From the NCBI GenBank assembly GCA_034436355.1, contig DAOTVQ010000047.1, positions 124,001-188,000 on the forward strand: a stretch of DNA of 64,000 nucleotides. Reading direction: 5' to 3'. This DNA is from CP2-2F sp034436355 (GTDB lineage Bacteria > Chloroflexota > Anaerolineae > Aggregatilineales > UBA2796). The notes under the pieces were generated by a model. That model was given only the letters and a program-made list of their open reading frames with translations, was not told the DNA's origin and did not search any database. Of this stretch, positions 25,771 to 34,317 are shown piece by piece; position 1 is the first letter of the stretch; every line of letters starts with the position of its first letter. The translations under genes were made by a program, and so were the position numbers.

Positions 25771-28700
25771 TTGGAGGCGAAAGATTTTAGCGCACTGCGT
25801 ATCAGTCTAGCTTCACCGGAGCAGATCAAGTCGTGGTCGTATGGAGAAGTCCTCAAACCGGAGACGATTAACTATCGCCGCCTGCGCCCTGAAAAAGATG
25901 GGCTGTTCTGCGAGGCAATCTTTGGCCCCACCAAAGATTGGCAGTGCTACTGCGGCAAATATAAGAATGTGCGGCACAAGGGCATTACCTGTGATAAGTG
26001 CGGTGTGGAGGTAACACGCGCTGCCGTGCGCCGTGAGCGCATGGGACACATTCAACTTGCCGCGCCGGTTGCCCATGTGTGGTATACGCGCCGTGTGCCA
26101 AGCTATATGGGCATGTTGCTGGATGTCAGCCGCCGCAACCTTGATCGCGTCCTGTATTTCGCCCAGCATGTCATCACCTTCATTGATGAAGAAGCACGCG
26201 CCAAGGCGCTGCACCGCATTGATGAGGAAATCGCCCGCCAAGAAAATGATGCCGGCAGCGATCTGGATACGCAGATTGAACGTATTAAAGAGTCGCGGGA
26301 TGTAGACCTCAATGAACTCCAAGCCCAGATTGATGAGATCAATGATCGCTACAACGAAGAGCGTGATAACCTGACGGATGAGGTGATGCGTGAGGCGCAG
26401 AGCCTTCAGCGCCGTGTTGAGGCGCTGCGTGGGCAAGTGCTCAGCGAGCCGCTGCTCTTCGAGAGTGCTGCGAAGCTGATCGCTGATTCCGGCGAAGTCG
26501 TCAGCAATGAGTTTTTCAGTCGCATTCAGGCAATTGTGACGGCACGCCTGAGCGAGATTCAGGCAGAGATCGAAGACCGCCGCCGCCAAGAAATTGATCG
26601 GTTGGATGTGCTTGCCGATGCACGCACTGCCACGGCTGCCGAAGAAATTGATGTGCTGCAAGATGAGCGCCGTTCACGGCTTGGTAAGGCACGCGCCTTG
26701 GCTGTGGAAGCACGCCAAGAATTGCAGAGCCTGCAAGTGCTGATGTTCCTGCCGGATTCACGCTACACAGAGCTAAAGCGCCGCTATGGGAACGTCTTCC
26801 GTGCTAATATGGGCGCAGAGGCCTTTCACGAAATCCTACGCAACATGGATTTGGAGAAACTCTCGCGTGAGCTGTGGGAAGAAGTGCGTACAACGCGCTC
26901 CAAGCAGCGTAAGAAGAAGGCGACTAAGCGCCTGCGCGTAATCGAGAGCCTGCGTAAAAGCAACAACCGCCCTGAATGGATGATCCTAACCATGCTGCCC
27001 GTCATCCCGCCTGATCTGCGCCCAATGGTGCAGCTTGACGGTGGGCGCTTTGCCACTAGCGACCTAAACGATCTGTATCGGCGCGTGATCAACCGCAACA
27101 ATCGCCTCAAGCGCCTGATTGAACTCGGTGCGCCGGATGTGATCGTGCGGAATGAAAAGCGCATGTTGCAAGAGGCGGTAGACAGCCTGATTGACAACAG
27201 CCAGCGCGGGAAAGCGCTCTCGCGGCGCGGACGCCGTGAGTTGAAGTCGCTCTCGGACATGCTCAAGGGCAAGAAGGGGCGCTTCCGCCGCAACCTGCTC
27301 GGCAAGCGCGTGGATTATTCCGGGCGTTCGGTGATCGTGATCGGGCCCAAGCTCAAGCTGCACCAGTGCGGCTTGCCCAAGACGATGGCGCTTGAACTCT
27401 ACCGTCCGTTCGTGATCAGCCGCCTTGTGCAGTATGGGCATACTAGCAACGTCAAGGGCGCCAAGCGCCTGATCGAGAAAGAGCGTCCCGAAGTTTGGGA
27501 AGTGCTTGAGGAGGTTATCAAAGAGCGCCCCGTGCTGCTGAACCGTGCGCCAACCCTGCACCGTTTGGGCATTCAGGCGTTCGAGCCGCAGCTTGTGGAA
27601 GGCAAGGCAATTCAAATTCACCCATTGGTGTGTTCTGCCTTCAATGCTGACTTTGACGGTGACCAGATGGCAGTCCACGTGCCGCTTTCAAAGCGTGCTG
27701 TTGAAGAGGCGCGCACGCTGATGCTCTCTACCAAGAACTTGCTGAAACCTGCCGATGGTCAGCCGATTGTCGGACCAGCTAAAGACATGGTGCTAGGCGC
27801 TTACTACCTGACCATGGATCCGACAGCAGACATTGTGGCACGCAAAGAGCGCGCCGAAGAATTTCGCTATCAGGCTGGGGTGAAGAACCGCGGCTACAAA
27901 ATCGGTGTGGCGCGCAACAGCAGCGGGCAGAACTGGCTGATGCAGCATGAACTTTATGACGGCAACCAGGTTGTGGTCTTTACGCCGACAGAGCCGCCCA
28001 TGAACGAGCAAGGGCAAAAGGTTGGCAAGGCAACACCGGCTGATATTGTGCTGCTGAATGCCGTCTTGAATGGCGAAGTGGATTTCGGGCTGATCAACGG
28101 CTACGATTTCCAGCAACTGTGCAAGAAGCGCTCCGAATTTGCTGAGGGGCTGATGCTGACCAACCTTGCCGACCGCCGTAAAGTGGCGGACATGAATGAG
28201 GTGGAATACCTTTATAACTTGGGCTTGGTTACCCTGCACACACCGATTCTGCTCGGCAACATCTACGATACCCGCGATCCTCAGCCCAAGCCCGAACTAA
28301 CCACTGTTGGGCGTGCGCTCTTCAACCGCATTCTGCCGGATGAGGCGCGCTTTGTGCAGATCACGATGGGCAAGAAGCAGCTACAGGAATTGGTGGCGAA
28401 GCTCTATCAGCGCTTTGGCGCAGACCGCACCACCGATATTGTGGATGCTATCAAGGATATTGGCTTCCACTACGCCACCATCAGCGGCACAACCATCGCC
28501 GTGAGCGACCTGACCGTGCCAACGGAGCGTGAAGAAGTGCTGCGCGAGGCGAACGCTGAAATTGACATGCTAGATCGTGATTTTCGGCGTGGAATGCTCA
28601 CCGAAGAAGAGCGCTACCAACGCACAGTAGATAAGTGGAAGGACTCGAAGGATCGGCTAGGCGACATCATCCGTGACACCCTCGATCCCTTCGGTCACAT

Positions 28701-30396
28701 TGCTATCATGGCGATCAGCGGTGCCACCAAAGGCGGTTTCGGTCCAATCACGCAGCTTGCCGGTATGCGCGGCTTGATGACCGATCCCAGTGGACGCATC
28801 ATCGAACTGCCTATTCGCAGCCATTTCCGCATGGGCTTGACGGCGCTGGAATACTTCATCAGCACACACGGCACCCGCAAAGGCTTAGCGGATACTGCCT
28901 TGCGGACTGCGGACGCAGGCTACCTGACCCGACGTCTGGTGGATGTGGCGCAAGATGTGATCGTGAACCGCATGGATTGCGGCACAGAGCGTGGCATCAC
29001 CATCCGTAAGAGTGATAACGTCGCCGGGCAGACCGTCCAAGAGCGCATTGTTGGGCGCTGTGCCTCACACTCACACTATCATCCTAAGACGGGTGAGCTG
29101 ATCATTGAGCGCAACGGCATGATTGACGAGGATAAGGCGGATGAGTTGGTTGCCAGTGGCTTGGAGGAATTCAACGTCCGCAGCCCACTGACTTGCGCGC
29201 TAATTCACGGCATTTGTGCCTACTGCTATGGGCGTGACTTAGGCCGTGGCGAACTGGTCGAGATCGGCGCAGCCGTTGGCATTGTGGCAGCCCAATCCAT
29301 CGGTGAGCCGGGTACGCAACTGACGCTCCGCACGTTCCACACGGGCGGTGCAGCGCAAGCCTCCGGCGATATCACCAGCGGTCTGCCGCGTGTGGAAGAA
29401 CTCTTTGAGGCGCGCAAGAAGCCAAAGGGCGAGGCAGTCATGACTGATATTGCCGGCACATTGCGCTTGCTCAAGCAGGACGGTGTGCGTATCGCACGGG
29501 TGATTCAATCGCAAGTTTTCCGCGATGAATTTAACATTCCCTCCGATTGGGAAATCCTCGTTGAGGATGAGCAGACCGTCAAAGAAGGGCAAGTGCTGGC
29601 GCACCGCCTGAACGAGGATGGCGACGTAGTTGAGACGATGGTTGCCAAGTTTAGCGGCACAATCCATCGGGAAGGGCAAACACTCTACCTCCGCTATGAG
29701 CGTAAGGAAGTCTCTGATCAGGAACTGCCCAACAGCGCACGCCTGATGAGCGGCATTCACGATGGCATGGAAGTCTATGCTGGGCAGCAGCTTACCGAAG
29801 GCGCGAAGAATCCACACCGCATTCTACGCATTCAGGGCAAGGAAGCCTGCGAGATGTATTTACTCTCTGAAGTGCAGGATGTTTACCGCAATCAGGGCGT
29901 GAACATTGCCGATAAGCACTTTGAGATTATGATCCGCAAGATGCTTTCGAAGGTGCAGATCACCAAGAGTGGTAGCAGCACACTGCTGCCGGGCGAACTG
30001 GTTGATCACTTGCAACTGCTTTCGATGAACGATGAGTTGATCAAAGAGGGCAAAGAGCCAGCGCAAGGCGTGCCGGTGCTGCTGGGCATCACCAAGTCTG
30101 CCCTCAGCACGGATAGCTTCCTCTCGGCGTCCAGCTTCCAACACACCATCAAGGTGTTGGCGGGTGCCGCCATCGAAGGCAAGGAAGATCGGCTCTACGG
30201 CTTGAAAGAAAACGTGATCATCGGCAAGCTGATCCCGGCTGGCACTGGGTTCCACACCTACCGTGATCGTGAGTTGGTTGCGCCAAGCGTTACGCTAGAG
30301 GCACAAGGCGCGCTTGACCGTGAGGCAGAGGTGGACTACGACATGATGCCGGATACTTCTGGTTTGGGCGATGACGGCGATACTGCCGGGCTGTAG
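25771..30396 (+). CDS. rpoC: DNA-directed RNA polymerase subunit beta'
   Basis: The 1541-residue beta' subunit forms the clamp and active site of RNA polymerase. The N-terminal zinc site uses Cys59, Cys61, Cys74 and Cys77. A long charged, coiled-coil-like insertion covers about residues 145-320. The catalytic magnesium loop NADFDGDQMAVH places Asp627, Asp629 and Asp631. The trigger-loop region has LTALEYFISTHGTRKGLADTA in two parts, and the second zinc site lies in CGTERGI...CAYCYG before GIVAAQSIGEPGTQLTLR. The start is TTG with AGAGGAGG seven bases upstream. rpoB is not adjacent, so rpoB and rpoC are separate here, an arrangement unlike the usual rpoBC operon. Confidence 0.98.
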   Translation: MEAKDFSALRISLASPEQIKSWSYGEVLKPETINYRRLRPEKDGLFCEAIFGPTKDWQCYCGKYKNVRHKGITCDKCGVEVTRAAVRRERMGHIQLAAPVAHVWYTRRVPSYMGMLLDVSRRNLDRVLYFAQHVITFIDEEARAKALHRIDEEIARQENDAGSDLDTQIERIKESRDVDLNELQAQIDEINDRYNEERDNLTDEVMREAQSLQRRVEALRGQVLSEPLLFESAAKLIADSGEVVSNEFFSRIQAIVTARLSEIQAEIEDRRRQEIDRLDVLADARTATAAEEIDVLQDERRSRLGKARALAVEARQELQSLQVLMFLPDSRYTELKRRYGNVFRANMGAEAFHEILRNMDLEKLSRELWEEVRTTRSKQRKKKATKRLRVIESLRKSNNRPEWMILTMLPVIPPDLRPMVQLDGGRFATSDLNDLYRRVINRNNRLKRLIELGAPDVIVRNEKRMLQEAVDSLIDNSQRGKALSRRGRRELKSLSDMLKGKKGRFRRNLLGKRVDYSGRSVIVIGPKLKLHQCGLPKTMALELYRPFVISRLVQYGHTSNVKGAKRLIEKERPEVWEVLEEVIKERPVLLNRAPTLHRLGIQAFEPQLVEGKAIQIHPLVCSAFNADFDGDQMAVHVPLSKRAVEEARTLMLSTKNLLKPADGQPIVGPAKDMVLGAYYLTMDPTADIVARKERAEEFRYQAGVKNRGYKIGVARNSSGQNWLMQHELYDGNQVVVFTPTEPPMNEQGQKVGKATPADIVLLNAVLNGEVDFGLINGYDFQQLCKKRSEFAEGLMLTNLADRRKVADMNEVEYLYNLGLVTLHTPILLGNIYDTRDPQPKPELTTVGRALFNRILPDEARFVQITMGKKQLQELVAKLYQRFGADRTTDIVDAIKDIGFHYATISGTTIAVSDLTVPTEREEVLREANAEIDMLDRDFRRGMLTEEERYQRTVDKWKDSKDRLGDIIRDTLDPFGHIAIMAISGATKGGFGPITQLAGMRGLMTDPSGRIIELPIRSHFRMGLTALEYFISTHGTRKGLADTALRTADAGYLTRRLVDVAQDVIVNRMDCGTERGITIRKSDNVAGQTVQERIVGRCASHSHYHPKTGELIIERNGMIDEDKADELVASGLEEFNVRSPLTCALIHGICAYCYGRDLGRGELVEIGAAVGIVAAQSIGEPGTQLTLRTFHTGGAAQASGDITSGLPRVEELFEARKKPKGEAVMTDIAGTLRLLKQDGVRIARVIQSQVFRDEFNIPSDWEILVEDEQTVKEGQVLAHRLNEDGDVVETMVAKFSGTIHREGQTLYLRYERKEVSDQELPNSARLMSGIHDGMEVYAGQQLTEGAKNPHRILRIQGKEACEMYLLSEVQDVYRNQGVNIADKHFEIMIRKMLSKVQITKSGSSTLLPGELVDHLQLLSMNDELIKEGKEPAQGVPVLLGITKSALSTDSFLSASSFQHTIKVLAGAAIEGKEDRLYGLKENVIIGKLIPAGTGFHTYRDRELVAPSVTLEAQGALDREAEVDYDMMPDTSGLGDDGDTAGL

Positions 30397-30413
30397 TTTA
30401 GCCTAGCACAGGC

Positions 30414-30454
30414 AACGAAAAGCGCGTGGGCATATTCCGCACGCGCTTTTCGTT
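30414..30454 (+). terminator. rpoC terminator
   Basis: AACGAAAAGCGCGTG at 30414-30428 pairs perfectly over 15 bases with its complement at 30440-30454, starting 18 bases after the rpoC stop. The A-rich 5' and T-rich 3' arms let it act on both strands, so it also ends transcription from the minus-strand gene at 30480. Confidence 0.85.
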
Positions 30455-30479
30455 TGGCAAAACACGTGGATAAGATGGC

Positions 30480-30878
30480 TCAGCCGACGGGTAAGATCGG
30501 ACGGAACTTATAGCCGTATAGGATCACGCCATCGCTGCCATCGCTGCGAAGTTTGCGCGTCACCATCTCAACGCGCATCCCAATCTCAGGCACGCCGTCT
30601 AAATCGGTTAGTTGGGCAGTCAGCATCGGACCTTCGTCCAGCTTGATCAGCGCCAGCACATAGGGTGCCTGTTCCTCAAAACCTGCGGGTGCATCCTGCA
30701 CGACAGTGTAGCTGAACACCTCACCTTTGCCGCTTAGAAAATGCTCTGTCTTTGCCTCAGCGGCGCACTCAGGGCAAACATCACGCGGCGGGAAAATAAA
30801 CGTGCCGCACGATGGGCATTTTTCGCCAATTAGGGTGTAGCGCTGCGTTTTGATGCGCCAATTTTGAGAGATGTGCAT
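30480..30878 (-). CDS. DUF35-family zinc ribbon/OB-fold protein
   Basis: The 132-residue protein has an N-terminal helix MHISQNWRIKTQRYTLIGEK, a rubredoxin-like zinc ribbon CPSCGTFIFPPRDVCPEC, and a C-terminal OB fold with GEVFSYTVVQDAPAGFEEQAPYVLAL split over two strands. Proteins of this family bind acyl-CoA and act as partners of thiolases, for example in acetoacetyl-CoA or HMG-CoA synthesis and steroid side-chain degradation. No thiolase is next to it. AAGGA stands nine bases before the ATG. A shorter paralogue lies just upstream. Confidence 0.9.
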   Translation of the reverse strand: MHISQNWRIKTQRYTLIGEKCPSCGTFIFPPRDVCPECAAEAKTEHFLSGKGEVFSYTVVQDAPAGFEEQAPYVLALIKLDEGPMLTAQLTDLDGVPEIGMRVEMVTRKLRSDGSDGVILYGYKFRPILPVG

Positions 30879-30912
30879 GGCTGCTGTTCCTTTCGTTATC
30901 TATGCTTGCTGC

Positions 30913-31107
30913 TTAGCGCGAAAGGCGCACAGCCTGAGCAGGCATGGTCACAGCGATAGGCGACTCTTGCCGCGCTTCGGCGGCACGCTCGCGGCAGGTT
31001 GGGCAAACCGCACGCGGCGGAAAATAGACAGTCTGGCACGTTTCGCAGCGAACAGCCTTCAAAGCATAGCGCTGTGCTTTCAAGCGCCAATTCTGTGCAA
31101 TGTGCAT
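30913..31107 (-). CDS. stand-alone zinc ribbon, shortened DUF35 paralogue
   Basis: The 64-residue protein begins MHIAQNWRLKAQRYALKAVR and has CETCQTVYFPPRAVCPTC, nearly matching the first 40 residues of the DUF35 protein encoded 35 bases downstream. The OB fold is missing; after the ribbon only a short Arg/Ala-rich tail remains. It has its own GGGAG site eight bases before the ATG, so it looks like a working gene rather than debris. It may be a duplicated and cut-down subunit, or a partner of its full-length neighbour. Confidence 0.7.
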   Translation of the reverse strand: MHIAQNWRLKAQRYALKAVRCETCQTVYFPPRAVCPTCRERAAEARQESPIAVTMPAQAVRLSR

Positions 31108-31259
31108 GAGTTTTACTCCCTAATTTGACTTGGTATAGCTTTTCGCGCTGCTTGCTTGAAACAAGGCGCGCTTGCTTGTGCGTTATGTCACAAATGTAGC
31201 ACGCCTAGACTCTCAAAACCTCTCAGATAGCTTTTTTTAGCTTGCAAAATCACTCAAAG

Positions 31260-31354
31260 GTAGCCACAAGCACCACTTTGAATAAGATTAGCTTATGTGC
31301 CACTCATCTAAATATCATCAGGCACTAAGCACACGCGATAGCGCCTGTGGCTAC
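31260..31354 (+). other. nested inverted repeats, possible structured RNA or operator
   Basis: GTAGCCACA (31260-31268) pairs with TGTGGCTAC (31346-31354). Inside, GCTTA and GTGCC (31291-31295, 31297-31301) pair with GGCAC and TAAGC (31321-31325, 31326-31330), and a small CGC/GCG hairpin occupies 31335-31343. The set folds as a three-way junction in the 291-base gap upstream of the MBL-fold gene. No family was recognised and no convincing promoter was found upstream. Confidence 0.4.
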
Positions 31355-31398
31355 AATCTAAGGGTATGTTTTAGGTTAGCTTATGGAGGTTATAGGTT

Positions 31399-32343
31399 AT
31401 GGAAAAGCTCTCTCGGCGCGATATGCTCAAGCTGATCGGTGTGAGCGCGCTTGGCGCAACAGTTGCCAGCCAAGTTGCCCTTGCGCCACGTGCAGCCCGC
31501 GCACAAGGCGCACCTGCCACGACGCCCATTGCATTCTTCAGCTTTGCGCTTGGCGCGATGCAGCTTACCGTCATTCGGGATGCGGCACGCACCCAAGACC
31601 CAAATATTTTAGGGCGCAACGCACCAGAAGGTGGCATTGCTGAAGTGTTGCAGGCAAATAACCTTCCCGCGCCCATCAATTCCACTTTCAACGTCCTTGT
31701 TGCACGTAATGGTGATAAGACCATCCTGTTTGATACTGGCTTGGGTGCGGGTGCTGGCGGTGCGCTGCTCTCGACGCTGGCGCTGCTGGGCATTGAGCGC
31801 GAAGCCGTTACAGATGTGATCTTCTCGCACTTGCATCCTGATCATGTGGGCGGCGCGCTGACCGATGGTGCGCTCACCTTCTCAAACGCCACCTACCACT
31901 ATCCACAGGCTGAATACGATTTCGTCAGCAACATTGCGGCAGATTCACCACTGGCAGGCGCTGCCAACACCAGCAAGGCAATCTTTGAGGCAGCCGCCGA
32001 TAAACTGAACGTCTATGCGGCTGATGTTGAAGTGCTGCCCGGCATTATGTCTATCGCCGCTTACGGACACACGCCCGGTCACACCGCTTTCCGCCTGACC
32101 TCTGATGGGCAGAGCATGGTTCACATTGTGGATGCGGCGATCAACAGTGTTGTTTCGCTGGCACGCCCTGATTGGCAAGCGAACTTTGACGCCGATGGCG
32201 ATAGGGCAGCCGAGACGCGCCGCCGTCTGTTCGGCGAGGCAGCCAGCAGTGGCACGCGCATCTTTGGCTATCACTTCCCCTTCCCCGGCACCGGCTACGT
32301 GATTGCCGAAGGCGAAGGCTTCCGCTTCATCCCCGCCATGTAG
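31399..32343 (+). CDS. Tat-exported MBL-fold metallohydrolase
   Basis: The 314-residue protein has a twin-arginine signal (SRRDMLK at 5-11, hydrophobic stretch, ARA-type cleavage site near 35). The metallo-beta-lactamase fold follows, with FDTGLG and the metal-binding HLHPDH at 144-149, then GHTPGHTAF. It therefore folds with its metal inside the cell and is exported. Substrates of the family range from lactones to phosphodiesters and sulfates; none can be assigned here. GGAGG stands nine bases before the ATG. Confidence 0.9.
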   Translation: MEKLSRRDMLKLIGVSALGATVASQVALAPRAARAQGAPATTPIAFFSFALGAMQLTVIRDAARTQDPNILGRNAPEGGIAEVLQANNLPAPINSTFNVLVARNGDKTILFDTGLGAGAGGALLSTLALLGIEREAVTDVIFSHLHPDHVGGALTDGALTFSNATYHYPQAEYDFVSNIAADSPLAGAANTSKAIFEAAADKLNVYAADVEVLPGIMSIAAYGHTPGHTAFRLTSDGQSMVHIVDAAINSVVSLARPDWQANFDADGDRAAETRRRLFGEAASSGTRIFGYHFPFPGTGYVIAEGEGFRFIPAM

Positions 32344-32355
32344 CAGCACTTGCCT

Positions 32356-32381
32356 GTGCGCCTGATCCCGATCAGGCGCAC
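32356..32381. terminator. bidirectional terminator between the MBL-fold and DoxX genes
   Basis: GTGCGCCTGAT (32356-32366) pairs with ATCAGGCGCAC (32371-32381) with a four-base loop, followed on the plus strand by GCCTTTCTAG. It serves two convergent genes. Confidence 0.7.
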
Positions 32382-32394
32382 GCCTTTCTAGCCC

Positions 32395-32919
32395 TCAATC
32401 AGCCGCTGATTCGTGCATCTTAGCAAGCCGCGCAATTTCAGGATCAGCTATTACTGCGCCACCGCGCACTGTCGCACCGATCACCAAGCCGGCTGCCACC
32501 AGCACCACATTCTTGATGATGTACTGCCCTTCCAACGTTGGCGCATAGGGAAACTGCGTGAACGTCTGGCTTGGGAACAACACCAACGGCGTGACCGTGC
32601 CAAGCATTTGGAACAAGAGCAGCAGCAGCGTAATCCGCATGAATTTGCCCGTGATCAAGCCCAAGCCGATCAGCGTCTCAAGCGCCGCCAGCAGCGGCAG
32701 CGCGAGATCAGGCTGCACAATGCCAAAGGTCAGCGTCTGGATGGTCTTGGTTGCCAGTTCCTCAGCCGGGCTGAGGTTTGGAAAGAATTTCAGCACGCCG
32801 AACCACAGGAAGATCACACCCAACCCAACGCGCAGAATCACCACACCATAACGCGCCATCCAGCGCGTGACTCTTACATCTATTGCCGTGAAAAGCTGCA
32901 CCGCACGGTTCACGAACAC
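32395..32919 (-). CDS. DoxX-family membrane protein
   Basis: The 174-residue protein has four hydrophobic helices, the first being VVILRVGLGVIFLWFGVLKF, the hallmark of DoxX/DUF417-type proteins. Later ones include LLAALETLIGLGLITG and YIIKNVVLVAAGLVIGA. Members are linked to quinone redox chemistry and oxidative stress, but the exact role is uncertain. It is convergent with the MBL-fold gene, and 79 bases separate its start from the end of the oxidoreductase operon. Confidence 0.82.
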   Translation of the reverse strand: MFVNRAVQLFTAIDVRVTRWMARYGVVILRVGLGVIFLWFGVLKFFPNLSPAEELATKTIQTLTFGIVQPDLALPLLAALETLIGLGLITGKFMRITLLLLLFQMLGTVTPLVLFPSQTFTQFPYAPTLEGQYIIKNVVLVAAGLVIGATVRGGAVIADPEIARLAKMHESAAD

Positions 32920-32998
32920 ACCTCCTGACTAAACTTTGTGTATCTTTTCACAAAATCTAGCAGAAGGTGCGTAGAAATGCCCAAAAACAGGCGGTTGC

Positions 32999-33538
32999 TC
33001 AGACCATGACTTGTTCTGCCAAGCGTGCGCCGCTTGCCAATGCCTCAAAGTTATCTTTCAGCAGGTGGCGGCGGTGCGTTGGAATATGCGCCTCTAGCGC
33101 CGTTTTAAGCGCTTCTAGCCTCAGGATTGGCTTCACCGTGAGCAGTGCGCCCATCATCACCATGTTGGTGAGTTGTGGCGTGGGTGCATTTTCGGTAGCA
33201 GGCACGGGCAAAATCATCAGATCGTTGCGTGCGGTGCTTTGCGGGATGAGCGATTGATTGTAGACGAGCAAGCCGTTCGGCTGAAGCATTGGCACAAATT
33301 TATCGAAGGAAGGCGCGTTGAAGATCATGCCAATGCTAGGGTGCTTCACCACAGGCGAGCCGATTGGCTGATCGCTGATCACAACGGTGCAGTAGGCTGT
33401 GCCGCCGCGCATTTCAGGTCCATAAGATGGAATCCACGTCACATGGTAGCCCTGATCCATCGCGGCATACGCCAAAAGCTGCCCCGCAAACATAATGCCC
33501 TGCCCACCAAAACCGGCGAAGATGAGTTCATGCTGCAT
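32999..33538 (-). CDS. korC: 2-oxoacid:ferredoxin oxidoreductase gamma subunit
   Basis: The 179-residue gamma subunit starts HELIFAGFGGQGIMFAGQLL and continues YHVTWIPSYGPEMRGG, the diagnostic pair for KorC/PorG/VorC proteins. It forms part of the CoA-handling face of the complex that oxidatively decarboxylates 2-oxoacids to acyl-CoA and reduces ferredoxin. It is the last of four same-strand genes; only two bases separate it from the beta-subunit stop. Confidence 0.93.
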   Translation of the reverse strand: MQHELIFAGFGGQGIMFAGQLLAYAAMDQGYHVTWIPSYGPEMRGGTAYCTVVISDQPIGSPVVKHPSIGMIFNAPSFDKFVPMLQPNGLLVYNQSLIPQSTARNDLMILPVPATENAPTPQLTNMVMMGALLTVKPILRLEALKTALEAHIPTHRRHLLKDNFEALASGARLAEQVMV

Positions 33539-33540
33539 GG

Positions 33541-34317
33541 CTAAAGCTCCTTTACCGCGTCTAGCACTTTGTAATCACCGACAGGGAAGGCGGGCAGCAT
33601 GTTGGTCTCAATCCACTTGAGTGCCTCTGGTGGCGTCAAGCCCCAGTTGGTTGGGCAGCTAGAGAGCAGCTCGACCATGCCAAAGCCCAGCCCTGACTGC
33701 TGCACCTTGAGCGCGGTCAGGATTGCCTTCTTCGCCTTGCGGATGTGGGCGGGATTATGCAGCGAACGGCGCACGATGTAGGCTGCGCCCGGCAGCACAG
33801 ATAGCAGTTCGCTCATTTGCAGCGGCACGCCCTCCCGCCCAAAGGGTGAGGAAACAGTGCGCTGCCCTGTCAGTGAGGTTGGCGCAACCTGACCGCCCGT
33901 CATGCCATAGATAGCGTTATTCACAAAGATGACCGTGATCGGCTCGCCGCGTGCGGCTGCGTGCAAAATCTCGCCCGCGCCAATCGAGGCAAGATCGCCA
34001 TCACCCTGATAGGTAATCACGATGTTTTCAGGCTGCACACGCTTGATGCCAGTTGCCATGGCTGGCGCACGTCCGTGTGGCGCTTCGCAGCCGTCTATTT
34101 CAAAGTACTGATAGGCAAAAACAGCACAGCCCACCGGCGCAACCAAGATTGCCCGTTCGCGCAAGTTCAGTTCGTCCAGTGCCTCTGCCAGCAAGCGGTG
34201 CGCCACGCCATGCGTGCAGCCTGGGCAGTAGTGCGTTGGCTGTGTGCCAAGCGCCTGTGGCATACAATAGACTGTCTCCATTGGCACAGTGGTTGGCTCT
34301 AAGAGCAGGTCAGTCAT
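33541..34317 (-). CDS. korB: 2-oxoacid:ferredoxin oxidoreductase beta subunit
   Basis: The 258-residue beta subunit binds thiamine diphosphate. It shows HYCPGCTHG near residue 28, GRAPAMATGIKR, then the ThDP/Mg motif QGDGDLASIGAGE followed by NNAIYGMTGGQ. The [4Fe-4S] cluster is ligated by cysteines of the CPGC type and later ones. Its start overlaps the end of the alpha gene by four bases. Confidence 0.94.
   Translation of the reverse strand: MTDLLLEPTTVPMETVYCMPQALGTQPTHYCPGCTHGVAHRLLAEALDELNLRERAILVAPVGCAVFAYQYFEIDGCEAPHGRAPAMATGIKRVQPENIVITYQGDGDLASIGAGEILHAAARGEPITVIFVNNAIYGMTGGQVAPTSLTGQRTVSSPFGREGVPLQMSELLSVLPGAAYIVRRSLHNPAHIRKAKKAILTALKVQQSGLGFGMVELLSSCPTNWGLTPPEALKWIETNMLPAFPVGDYKVLDAVKEL

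Noticed and set aside
27064..27678. A 204-codon open frame antisense to rpoC
   Set aside because: It is an opposite-strand shadow of conserved rpoC catalytic sequence, without start-site support.
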